From the NCBI GenBank assembly GCA_049890035.1, contig JBMHCG010000037.1:1-64000 (forward strand): a stretch of DNA of 64,000 bases, given 5' to 3'. Source of the stretch: UBA11891 sp049890035 (GTDB lineage Bacteria > Bacteroidota > Bacteroidia > Flavobacteriales > Flavobacteriaceae). Positions 7,111-15,154 of this stretch are shown here, in pieces; within the stretch, counting starts at the first letter, position 1; every line of letters begins with the position of its first letter. Below the pieces are notes generated by a model. The model searched no databases. It saw only the letters and a list, made by a program, of their open reading frames with translations, and had not been told where the DNA came from. The translations under genes were made by a program, and so were the position numbers.

Positions 7111-7851
7111 ATGCTCTCGCTTGTGGTTCCTGTTTGGAATGAACGTGAAAGATTGCCTCAATTTTTGAAACAATTCCAGCCTTCGGAGGATTACGAAATC
7201 CTTATAGTCGATGGCGGGAGTACTGATGGCAGCTGGCAGTACCTCACCACCCGAGCGGAAGTCCGCGCCCTCCAAACACAGAAAGGGCGCGCTCGTCAAA
7301 TGAACTATGGAGCGGCGCACGCCAAGGGGCAATCACTGTTTTTTTTGCATGTCGACAGTCAGTTACCCACTGATTGGTGGGAACAGTTGTCAATGCTTTT
7401 TGGGCAGCAAGAAACCATCGCCTGTTTTCGTTTGCGCTTTGATGTTGCCCACCCCCTCTTGTGGTTTGCGGCCTATGGCAGTCGTTGGTCATCGCTGTTG
7501 TATCGTGGGGGCGATCAGGGTTTGTTTGTATTGAAATCGGATTTTCAAAAAGTTGGCGGATTTAACACCCACTATCGCGTGTGTGAAGATTTGGAAATCC
7601 TTCGGCAGTTGCTGTCGTATTGTAAACTTCGAGTCCTGTCTGGAAGTATCACAACCTCAGCCCGCCATTTTCTGAGATATGGGATTGGATATACCCATCT
7701 GCATTTTCGTATACTCCATCTACTGCACTACTGGAAAGTACCACCGAAGACCTTGTACCGGTATTACGAAAAACGTTTTCAGCCGTTACCAACCATCCCG
7801 AATCAAATAATACGGAGTGAAAAGGGTCAACCAAAAAAGGCAGCAGAATAA
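7111..7851 (+). CDS. TIGR04283-type arsenosugar biosynthesis glycosyltransferase (GT2)
   Basis: A 246-residue GT2 family enzyme. The nucleotide-sugar region reads LSLVVPVWNERERL, then ILIVDGGSTDGSWQYL, with the family hallmark KGRARQMNYGA and the metal-binding FFLHVDSQLP. YRVCEDLEIL fits the catalytic ED region. This is the family annotated TIGR04283, found with arsS and arsM. It begins four bases after the DUF547 stop. I infer that it transfers the activated arseno-ribose to an acceptor such as glycerol or a glycerolipid; this has not been shown. Its last 66 bases overlap a small convergent gene. Confidence 0.88.
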   Translation: MLSLVVPVWNERERLPQFLKQFQPSEDYEILIVDGGSTDGSWQYLTTRAEVRALQTQKGRARQMNYGAAHAKGQSLFFLHVDSQLPTDWWEQLSMLFGQQETIACFRLRFDVAHPLLWFAAYGSRWSSLLYRGGDQGLFVLKSDFQKVGGFNTHYRVCEDLEILRQLLSYCKLRVLSGSITTSARHFLRYGIGYTHLHFRILHLLHYWKVPPKTLYRYYEKRFQPLPTIPNQIIRSEKGQPKKAAE

Positions 7852-7977
7852 CAAGTAAATGACAATGTACAAACTACCAGAGAACCAGTCGAAACCTTCG
7901 GCCATGAATTTGTTTACGTAGTGAACTAAAAGGAGACCGCAGGCAACCAAAAAAATAAGGAATAGGAAAATATACAT
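7786..7977 (-). CDS. Small two-helix membrane protein, function unknown
   Basis: A 63-residue frame: helix 1 MYIFLFLIFLVACGLLLVHY, a short loop NKFMAEGFDWFSGS, helix 2 YIVIYLLFCCLFWLTLF, ending YYLIRDGW. It uses an ATG at 7977 and has a good -7 element at 8026-8033 on the same strand. It overlaps the 3' end of the convergent GT2 gene by 66 bases, so it could be a coding shadow. Support comes from the promoter, the ATG and the clean helix-loop-helix pattern. I do not recognise the family. Confidence 0.5.
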   Translation of the reverse strand: MYIFLFLIFLVACGLLLVHYVNKFMAEGFDWFSGSLYIVIYLLFCCLFWLTLFTPYYLIRDGW

Positions 7978-8025
7978 GTTGATAAGATTTGGTACTATTA
8001 AGGTATGAAAAAGGGGGAAAACAAC

Positions 8026-8033
8026 CAAAAATA
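8026..8033 (-). promoter_or_regulatory. -7 element TATTTTTG
   Basis: Exact TAnnTTTG match on the minus strand, 48 bases before the ATG at 7977. It nearly touches a TACTTTG on the plus strand (8036-8042) that precedes the oxidoreductase gene, so the two transcription units appear to share a divergent promoter. Confidence 0.5.
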
Positions 8034-8049
8034 GCTACTTTGAAACGAT

Positions 8050-9345
8050 ATGAAAACGGACTCGACACTGTTGATTATTGGGAACGGTATTTCAGGAACC
8101 ACCCTTGCTCGTCATGTTCGAAAAGGCAGTTCCAGGCCCATTGTATTGGTATCAGACGAAAGCCCCTATTTTTTTTCACGTACGGCACTAATGTATGTCT
8201 ATATGGGCCATATGAAATGGGAACACACCCAACCTTATGAAAAATCCTATTGGGATAAAAATAACATCACCCTAATATCCGGTCGGGTGATCCGTTTTGA
8301 TGCCGACAGAAAAACAGTCGCATTGGCTTCGGGTCAGGAGCTTTCTTATGGAGACTTGGTTTGGGCCTTGGGATCCATTCCCAATACATTTGGTTGGCCC
8401 GGAGAAGATGCTGGGCGGGTCCAAGGGCTGTACCACAAACAGGACCTGGAACAGCTCGAAGCCTGGACACCGGGTATTGAAAAAGCTGTGATCGTAGGTG
8501 GAGGATTGATCGGTATTGAATTGGCAGAAATGCTCCACAGCCGCGGAAAACAAATTACTTTTTTGGTCCGTGAGTCCAGCTTTTGGAATACAATTCTCCC
8601 AGCAGCCGAATCGAAATGTATCAACCAACAGATTCGCGATCACGGAATTGATCTGCGTCTTGCTACCGAACTACAATCGATAGAAACAGATGCACAGGGA
8701 ACTGCTCAAGCTGTAATTACGCATACCCAAGAACGTATCCCTTGTCAATACGTAGGTCTAACCGCTGGGGTACGACCCCATATTGATTTCCTTCGGGAGA
8801 GTGCCTTGGACTGCGGCCGTGGCATCCGGGTGAATCGCTATTTAGAAACCAATCTCCCCCATGTATACGCTTTGGGAGACTGTGCTGAGCAAACGAACCC
8901 CCTCCCAGGTCGCCAGGCCATTGAAGCAGTCTGGTATACGGGCCGTATGATGGGGGAAACCCTGGCACAGACCTTACTAGGACGGCGAACAGCCTACCAA
9001 CCTGGGCCCTGGTTCAATTCCGCCAAATTTTTTGACATCGAATACCAAACCTATGGACAGGTATCTGCACAGCCCTATGAAAATGAACAGCACTGGCTGT
9101 GGCAACATCCTTCCAAACCGTTAATGCTGCGCTGGGCCTATAACCCAAAGGATCAAAAACTCATCGGGATGAATGCCCTTGGAATCCGACTGCGACACGA
9201 GGTTATACACCATTGGCTGCTTGAGGGCATCTCACTGAAGGAGGCTGTCAAAAGCTTTTCCCGTGCCCATTTTGATCCCGAATTTACGACCAACTACCAA
9301 GCCGCTATTGCGGCTGCTTTTCAATCTTTTTTAACGATACACTAA
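8050..9345 (+). CDS. FAD/NAD(P)-dependent oxidoreductase
   Basis: A 431-residue pyridine nucleotide-disulfide-type flavoprotein. The FAD loop is LLIIGNGISGTTLARHV (8-24), the NAD(P) loop KAVIVGGGLIGIELAEML (about 146-163), and the second FAD contact HVYALGDCAEQTN. There is no redox CxxC, so it is nearer the ferredoxin/rubredoxin reductase and NirB-like group than thioredoxin reductase. It heads a tight five-gene operon, abutting the membrane polyferredoxin gene (stop 9345, ATG 9346). I infer that the two form an electron-transfer pair. TACTTTG at 8036-8042 is the likely promoter. A link to arsenosugar or lipid chemistry is suggested only by position. Confidence 0.85.
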   Translation: MKTDSTLLIIGNGISGTTLARHVRKGSSRPIVLVSDESPYFFSRTALMYVYMGHMKWEHTQPYEKSYWDKNNITLISGRVIRFDADRKTVALASGQELSYGDLVWALGSIPNTFGWPGEDAGRVQGLYHKQDLEQLEAWTPGIEKAVIVGGGLIGIELAEMLHSRGKQITFLVRESSFWNTILPAAESKCINQQIRDHGIDLRLATELQSIETDAQGTAQAVITHTQERIPCQYVGLTAGVRPHIDFLRESALDCGRGIRVNRYLETNLPHVYALGDCAEQTNPLPGRQAIEAVWYTGRMMGETLAQTLLGRRTAYQPGPWFNSAKFFDIEYQTYGQVSAQPYENEQHWLWQHPSKPLMLRWAYNPKDQKLIGMNALGIRLRHEVIHHWLLEGISLKEAVKSFSRAHFDPEFTTNYQAAIAAAFQSFLTIH

Positions 9346-10881
9346 ATGACACTCTATTCCTTAACAACACAATCAAAAAAAGGGTTTACCCTACTTGGAT
9401 GGATCGGATTGGGACTGATGTTCCTACCATTGTTTATCTCCGTTACCCATCCCAGTTGGATTTTGGTCACCAGTCTTTTGTTTCTAATGGTAGGGGTCCT
9501 TGGCTATAGTTGGCAACAGTACGCCAAACAACAGCCAGGTATCAAAAATAATGGTGTTTTTCACCGAAGTTTATCCGCCAGGGGACTGGGGGGATGGAGT
9601 GTAGGTGTGCTTTTAACAGCTTTTTATATAGCCCTTTACTTTTACCCTGAATGGTTGGGCTATCGCACCGAGGGTCCCAGTGTAGGGATCATCGCTTTGT
9701 TTGATCCGTTGAGTCGTATTTTAAATGGTCAAGCCGCCTCGCAATGGTTTGTCTATGGGACACTCTATTCCCTAGCCATATTGGTCTTTGGAATGAAATT
9801 CTTATGGAAGTATCGCCACAGCCGTTACCAACAGTTGCGTACGCTTTCCACCATATTTTTCCAATTGATATTTGCCTATTTGATACCCGAACTGCTAACG
9901 CTCTTGCATCCCGATACACCCTATTTTGCAAAGGACTTAAAAAATATGTGGCCTTTGAATTACTATTTTTTTGAAGATTGGCACCTTCGCAACATGCTCA
10001 ACGGAGGAACCCTGGGTCTTTTTTTCTTCGGATTCGGAGTGGTCCTAATTTTTGTGATCTCCCCGCTGCTCACCTATCGCTATGGCAAACGTTGGTATTG
10101 CTCATGGGTTTGTGGTTGTGGTGCCCTGGCAGAAACTGCTGGAGATGCCTTTCGACAATTATCCAGCAAGCGAATGAGCGTTTGGAAACTGGAACGTTGG
10201 CTGATCCATGCTGTTTTGGTTTTTATCACCCTGACCACATTGGCTGTTTTATGGAGTTTTTTAGGCTCCTCCAAAAATCCAACCCCGCTTAGTCAAGAAG
10301 GATTCACCACCCTGTCTGTGCTATTTTTTGGGATGCTTTTTGGAGCCATTTGGCTATGGAAACGTCACGAATTAAACGCCGATGCTCGCTACACTTTAGT
10401 GAGCATCGGAATCTTGCTTATCGGCTTGTTATGCATTCAATCCTTTTCGGGCGAGCGGCAGCTGCTAGGCATTTCCAGTTATACAGTTCGCAAGTGGTAT
10501 GGATTTGGAATTGGAGCAGCCTTTTCTGGTGTTTTAGGAGTTGGATTTTATCCCCTTTTAGGCAGCCGTGTATGGTGTCGTTTTGGATGCCCCATGGCCG
10601 CTATACTGGGATTGCAACAGCGGCTTTTGTCCCGCTTTCGAATCACAACAAACGGGGGACAGTGCATCTCTTGTGGCAACTGCTCCACCTACTGCGAGAT
10701 GGGGATTGACGTCCGCAGTTATGCTCAAAAAGGGCAAAATATAGTGCGCTCCTCCTGTGTCGGTTGTGGCATCTGCGCTGCTGTTTGTCCTCGTGGGGTT
10801 TTAAAACTAGAAAATGGGAGTGTTTCAAACCGAACAACTGCTCCTGACTTCCCTTTGGGTAACCTAATGAACCGCTCATGA
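9346..10881 (+). CDS. Membrane polyferredoxin (NosR/NapH-like 4Fe-4S protein)
   Basis: A 511-residue protein with about ten predicted membrane helices. Two cysteine motifs of the NosR/NapH/CcoG kind follow helices: WYCSWVCGCGAL near 250-260 and VWCRFGCPMA near 409-417. Two ferredoxin-type 4Fe-4S sites sit near the C-terminus: QCISCGNCSTYCEMGID from about 439 and SCVGCGICAAVCPRGVL from about 470. The family moves electrons between a soluble donor and a membrane partner. The preceding FAD enzyme would be the donor. The stop overlaps the next start by ATGA. The acceptor is unknown; no terminal reductase lies nearby. Confidence 0.85.
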   Translation: MTLYSLTTQSKKGFTLLGWIGLGLMFLPLFISVTHPSWILVTSLLFLMVGVLGYSWQQYAKQQPGIKNNGVFHRSLSARGLGGWSVGVLLTAFYIALYFYPEWLGYRTEGPSVGIIALFDPLSRILNGQAASQWFVYGTLYSLAILVFGMKFLWKYRHSRYQQLRTLSTIFFQLIFAYLIPELLTLLHPDTPYFAKDLKNMWPLNYYFFEDWHLRNMLNGGTLGLFFFGFGVVLIFVISPLLTYRYGKRWYCSWVCGCGALAETAGDAFRQLSSKRMSVWKLERWLIHAVLVFITLTTLAVLWSFLGSSKNPTPLSQEGFTTLSVLFFGMLFGAIWLWKRHELNADARYTLVSIGILLIGLLCIQSFSGERQLLGISSYTVRKWYGFGIGAAFSGVLGVGFYPLLGSRVWCRFGCPMAAILGLQQRLLSRFRITTNGGQCISCGNCSTYCEMGIDVRSYAQKGQNIVRSSCVGCGICAAVCPRGVLKLENGSVSNRTTAPDFPLGNLMNRS

Positions 10882-11567
10882 GGGATAGCCATACCCTGGC
10901 GGTGGTGATCCCCGCTTTCAATGAGGCCGCATCTATTGGGAAAGTCATAGCCAATATACCCGCGACCGTTTCAAAAATTGTCGTCGTAGACAATGGTTCT
11001 ACCGATGCTACTGCGACACAGGCAAAAGCTGCTGGAGCAACCGTTTTGCATGAACCGAGAAAAGGATATGGCCATGCTTGTCTCAAAGGTTTGGCGTATT
11101 TAAGTGCCTCACCACCCGATATCGTTGTTTTTTTGGATGGTGATTTTTCAGATTATCCCGAAGAACTCCCCCTGCTGACCGATCCAATTCGCAACGGTCA
11201 GGTAGATTTTGTTGTCGGCGCACGGCATCCAGCTGGCCGGGAAAAAGGAGCCCTCACTCCCCAGCAAATTTTTGGGAATGCCCTTGCCTGCACATTAATG
11301 CGGTGGCTCTATGGCGGAAAGTTCACTGATTTGGGTCCCTTTCGAGCCATCCGTTGGCAGCGGTTGCAACAACTCCAAATGGAAGACAAAACCTATGGCT
11401 GGACTGTAGAAATGCAACTCAAAGTACTGCGGCATCAAATCCCTTACTCCGAAGTTCCGGTTCGGTATAAAAAACGAATCGGTCAATCGAAAGTATCGGG
11501 TACTGTAAAAGGAACTATCTTTGCCGGGGTTAAGATTATCAGTTGGATTGTCAAATATTATTTTTAG
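10878..11567 (+). CDS. GT2 glycosyltransferase, DPM1/polyprenyl-phosphate type
   Basis: A 229-residue GT2 enzyme without a membrane anchor domain. Motifs are VVIPAFNEAASIGKVI, IVVVDNGSTDATA, VFLDGDFSDYPEELP and the C-terminal VPVRYKKRIGQSKVSGTVKG, close to dolichyl/polyprenyl-phosphate sugar synthases. It overlaps the polyferredoxin stop by four bases and precedes a processive-type GT2 by six. Polyprenyl-phosphate sugar made here could feed the GT-C enzyme two genes downstream; this is inference from family pairing. Confidence 0.85.
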   Translation: MRDSHTLAVVIPAFNEAASIGKVIANIPATVSKIVVVDNGSTDATATQAKAAGATVLHEPRKGYGHACLKGLAYLSASPPDIVVFLDGDFSDYPEELPLLTDPIRNGQVDFVVGARHPAGREKGALTPQQIFGNALACTLMRWLYGGKFTDLGPFRAIRWQRLQQLQMEDKTYGWTVEMQLKVLRHQIPYSEVPVRYKKRIGQSKVSGTVKGTIFAGVKIISWIVKYYF

Positions 11568-11573
11568 TTTAGA

Positions 11574-13082
11574 ATGAATGGGGAAGTCCTGTTGTTAGGA
11601 GGTGCCTATGCTTTGATAGCACTCTATTCGCTGGCCCTATTATTGCTACTGATCTATAGCATTACCCAGGGAATATTGGCCTGGAACTATTATCAGTCCA
11701 AAAAAAATCCACAGGCAGATACGAAATGGGATTTTGAAAAAAAAGATCCGTTTCCTTCAGTAACGATACAGCTCCCTGTTTTCAATGAAATCTATGTCAT
11801 GGAGCGTTTGTTGGGGGCTATTACGGCACTAACCTACCCCCGGGAACAATTGGAAATACAGGTATTGGACGATTCTACTGACGAGTCTGTAGCGTTGACA
11901 GCTGCCCTGGTTGCCAAGTATCAGCGTGCAGGCTTTGCCATCCATCACATCCGACGCGCAAACCGCAATGGCTTTAAAGCAGGTGCCTTAAAAGCCGGTT
12001 TGGCAGCGGCCAAAGGAGAATTCATAGCTATTTTTGACGCTGATTTTCTCCCTAAAGAGGACTGGTTGTTACAAATACTCCCTTATTTCAAAGACCGCCA
12101 CATTGGAGTGGTTCAAGCCCGTTGGGGGCATTTGAATAAAGAGTATTCTTTGCTAACCAAAATGCAAGCATTTGCCCTGGATGCTCATTTTACTTTGGAG
12201 CAAGCAGGGAGAAACAGCCGAGGCCACTTTATCAATTTTAATGGTACGGCAGGAATATGGCGAAAAAGCTGTATTGAAGATGCGGGCAATTGGCAAGGAG
12301 ATACACTGACCGAAGACATGGACTTGAGTTTTCGTGCCCAACTCAACAATTGGAAATTTAAATTTGTTGAAGCCGTTGAAACGCCTGCCGAACTTCCTGT
12401 TTCCATGAGTGCCATTCGAACCCAACAATTTCGTTGGAACAAAGGTGGTGCTGAGAACTTTCAGAAAATGATTCGCAAGGTCTGGAGGAATCCTCAACTC
12501 TCCTGGTCAACCAAGTACCATGCTACGATTCATCTTTTGAGCAGCAGTATGTTTTTGGGTGTTCTGACCGTTGCCATACTGAGTGTCCCCATGCTCTATA
12601 TCAAAGCACAATGGAATCATCTGGCGTGGTATTTTAACCTGACCAGCCTGTTTGTGATATCCACACTCTTCTTTTTTATTGGCTATTGGCAAATGTATCA
12701 AGAACGCTATGGTCAAGGTTGGGGTGCCTTTGTCAACTATATGCGTCGTTTTGTGACCTTTTATGTAATCGCCATGGGACTTTCCGCACACAATAGTTTG
12801 GCCATATTGGAAGGGCACTTTGGTAAAAAAAGTGCGTTTGTACGGACACCCAAATTCAACGTGATTGATTCCAATGACCGCTGGCACAACAACAAGTACC
12901 TTCCAAACACAGTATCCATCAATGTATTGTGGGAAAGTCTGTTGGCTTTGTATTTTCTTTTTGGGATCTATAGTGCGTTTACGGTAGGAAAGCAATGCGA
13001 CTGGGGGCTCCTGCCTTTTCATTGCATGCTGTTTGTAGGTTTTAGTTTTATTGTTGTACAATCCTTCCGTGGGCGCAATTAA
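11574..13082 (+). CDS. Membrane GT2 glycosyltransferase, cellulose-synthase-like
   Basis: A 502-residue membrane GT2 enzyme. An N-terminal helix (LYSLALLLLLIYSITQGILA) is followed by the catalytic domain with VLDDSTDES (near 98), IAIFDADFLP (near 153), TEDMDLSFRAQ (near 245) and the QQFRWNKG acceptor motif (near 283). Three or four C-terminal helices follow. The D, DxD, ED and Q(Q/R)xRW pattern is that of BcsA, hyaluronan synthase and ceramide glucosyltransferase-like enzymes; there is no PilZ domain. It may glucosylate a lipid or extend a short chain. It is the fourth gene of the operon. Confidence 0.85.
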   Translation: MNGEVLLLGGAYALIALYSLALLLLLIYSITQGILAWNYYQSKKNPQADTKWDFEKKDPFPSVTIQLPVFNEIYVMERLLGAITALTYPREQLEIQVLDDSTDESVALTAALVAKYQRAGFAIHHIRRANRNGFKAGALKAGLAAAKGEFIAIFDADFLPKEDWLLQILPYFKDRHIGVVQARWGHLNKEYSLLTKMQAFALDAHFTLEQAGRNSRGHFINFNGTAGIWRKSCIEDAGNWQGDTLTEDMDLSFRAQLNNWKFKFVEAVETPAELPVSMSAIRTQQFRWNKGGAENFQKMIRKVWRNPQLSWSTKYHATIHLLSSSMFLGVLTVAILSVPMLYIKAQWNHLAWYFNLTSLFVISTLFFFIGYWQMYQERYGQGWGAFVNYMRRFVTFYVIAMGLSAHNSLAILEGHFGKKSAFVRTPKFNVIDSNDRWHNNKYLPNTVSINVLWESLLALYFLFGIYSAFTVGKQCDWGLLPFHCMLFVGFSFIVVQSFRGRN

Positions 13083-13098
13083 ATCATGGCGGTCGGGA

Positions 13099-14415
13099 AT
13101 GTTGCTTGTATTGGGCATTGCACTCAGCGGATGGGCGTATTATCAATTGGTTGCATTGGATGACCGCAGCCAATTTGAAAATTTGTTTGCCTACTACAGT
13201 CTTGCCTTCGCAGGACTTTATTGCTTGTACCGTAGCAATATACCTGTAGGAATCGTGCTGTGCATTGGGTTGGGTATCCGTTTCTTTTTCTGGTCCTACA
13301 CTCCTGTTTTATCACAGGATTTTTATCGTTTTTTATGGGACGGTCAATTGCAACTAATGGGCAAAAATCCCTTTTTGTATACGCCCAATGAACTCACCGA
13401 GTTGTTGAACAATCCCTTGATGCAGCAGCTGTACGAAGGGATGGGTGGCCTCAGTCAACAACATCATTCAAATTATCCTCCAGCCAGTCAATGGGTTTTT
13501 TTTCTTCTTGCCTGGCTCGGTGGCAGTACGGTGACCGCCCAGGTCAGCCTACTGCGTGGCATTTTGATAGTAGGGGACGTAGCGGGATGGTGGGGACTCC
13601 GAAAGGCGTTGCGGCATTATGGATTGCCGCTAGGCCCGTCAACGGCCTACTTTCTCAACCCCCTTTTGATAGTTGAGGGCACGGGCAATTTGCATGGTGA
13701 GGGCTTGATGCTCGCTGCCGTTGCCTGGGGTATATGGTATTTTAGCCAAGGTCGCTGGGTAAAAAGTGCTTTCTTTTTCGCTCTTGGTGTTGCTGTAAAA
13801 CTACTCCCCTTACTGTGGTTGCCGTTGTTGTTGCAAAAAGCCCAGCGAAAAGGCAGCTTCTTATTGTTGGGGTTTGGAAGTCTGTTTAGCCTTCTTTTCT
13901 GGGGGCTTTATCTGCCCCCACAAGGGTGGTCATATTATGTACAGACACTGCAACTGTGGTTTTCAAACTTTGAATTCAATGCCAGTTGGTACTACCTGAT
14001 TCGCGAGTGGGGCTATCAACAAACGGGCTATAACATCATCCGTAAACTAGGTAAAATCACACCTTGGATCGTCCTTTTGGGCGTTGTTGTATTTTCTTTA
14101 TGGCCACTAAAAGGGCGTTCTCGAAAACTCTGGGAACGGGTGTTGGGTTTGGTTAGTCTCTATTTTTTTATCGCTACTACCGTTCATCCTTGGTATGTTA
14201 TCCAGCTGCTTTTTCTGGCGGCATTCACCCCCTACCGCTATCCGTGGTTGTGGTCATATACGGTATTTTTGAGCTATGTTGCCTACCGTTCTCCTGCCGT
14301 AGCGGAACCCTTTTGGTTGGTGTGGGTTGAATATGGACCCGTATATGGACTTTTGGCATGGGAAATAGGACGTCAGAGCATCCGCAACCGATTGACTTCT
14401 TGCTCATTCAAATGA
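13099..14415 (+). CDS. GT-C mannosyltransferase-like integral membrane protein
   Basis: A 438-residue protein with about ten membrane helices and little soluble domain. An acidic loop after the second helices, VLSQDFYRFLWDGQ, and HHSNYPPASQ match the first periplasmic loop of polyprenol-phosphate-dependent GT-C (GT87/mannosyltransferase-like) enzymes. I start at ATG 13099; an upstream in-frame extension to 13051 lies inside the previous gene. It ends the operon and its last 43 bases overlap the convergent pseudouridine synthase gene. A polyprenyl-phosphate sugar from the DPM1-like GT2 is the likely donor. Confidence 0.75.
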   Translation: MLLVLGIALSGWAYYQLVALDDRSQFENLFAYYSLAFAGLYCLYRSNIPVGIVLCIGLGIRFFFWSYTPVLSQDFYRFLWDGQLQLMGKNPFLYTPNELTELLNNPLMQQLYEGMGGLSQQHHSNYPPASQWVFFLLAWLGGSTVTAQVSLLRGILIVGDVAGWWGLRKALRHYGLPLGPSTAYFLNPLLIVEGTGNLHGEGLMLAAVAWGIWYFSQGRWVKSAFFFALGVAVKLLPLLWLPLLLQKAQRKGSFLLLGFGSLFSLLFWGLYLPPQGWSYYVQTLQLWFSNFEFNASWYYLIREWGYQQTGYNIIRKLGKITPWIVLLGVVVFSLWPLKGRSRKLWERVLGLVSLYFFIATTVHPWYVIQLLFLAAFTPYRYPWLWSYTVFLSYVAYRSPAVAEPFWLVWVEYGPVYGLLAWEIGRQSIRNRLTSCSFK

Positions 14416-15154
14416 CGCCATCGCCCGCGCGGTAAATCTTTTTTGGTCAGACCCGCCCAGAGCACTCGATCCAACTGTTGTACTTTATAATTGTGTTGTG
14501 AAAAAATCTTTACCAACGCACTTGGATGAATACCAATACCTTCAATTCCCAATTCTCGTTTGGTTCCTCCTTGGACATAGGCTATTTTTTCCAAAGCCAC
14601 CGCTTGCCCAAAAACTTCTTGAGGTGCTTTAAGTTTTAGTAGGTCTTTATGGGAGATTACCCGATCCAAAACCACTTGATACAGCATGGCAATCCCTTTT
14701 TTGGATTGGTTGATTTTGGATCGCAAGCGATCGTCGTTGGTAAAAAACAACAATCCCGTCATGGGGCGTCCCATATCTCCTATGGGAGGGATTCTAAAGG
14801 GAGCCGCCGTTTGAATGAGCTCTTGCACTGATTTTTTGACCCCCCCCCTTGCGATGTAGCAACAAATCCTTTGGGTTTGTTAAGCAATACATACACAGGT
14901 TTTTGCCCTGAGATACGCTGTCCATCATAGCGAACATCATCCTTGGCTTGGACTTTGAACCCCATTTCGGTAATCACCTTACCATTGACTTGAACCATTC
15001 CCATAGCAATAAGTCCATCTGCTTCTCTACGGGAACATATTCCAGCATTGGACAGATGTTTGTTTAATCGTGTCCCTTTATTTTCAGAAGGAATCGAAGG
15101 TTTTTTGGAACGGGATTTTTCAGAAAAGGGTTTGTAGTTTTTTCTCGGCTTCAT
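14373..15154 (-). pseudogene. RluB/RluF-type pseudouridine synthase, frameshifted at a G9 tract
   Basis: The 5' part encodes an S4 domain (GTRLNKHLSNAGICSRREAD) and YVLLNKPKGFVATSQGG. The 3' part, in another frame, carries PPIGDMGRPMTGLLFFTNDD and VLWAGLTKKDLPRG. The break is a run of nine G on the coding strand (C at 14840-14848). With seven or ten G the frame is whole and gives QGG-VKKSVQELIQTAAPF, about 260 residues. The catalytic Asp region lies beyond the break (the family GRLD reads GRPM here, so the catalytic Asp itself looks altered or shifted). It is last in the isoprenoid operon, overlapping the UbiA start by four bases. It could be a real mutation, a phase-variable tract or a homopolymer sequencing error. 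Confidence 0.75.

Noticed and set aside
13051..13098. Longer start for the GT-C protein
   Set aside because: It lies within the previous gene and begins with a weak codon; ATG 13099 opens directly into the first membrane helix.
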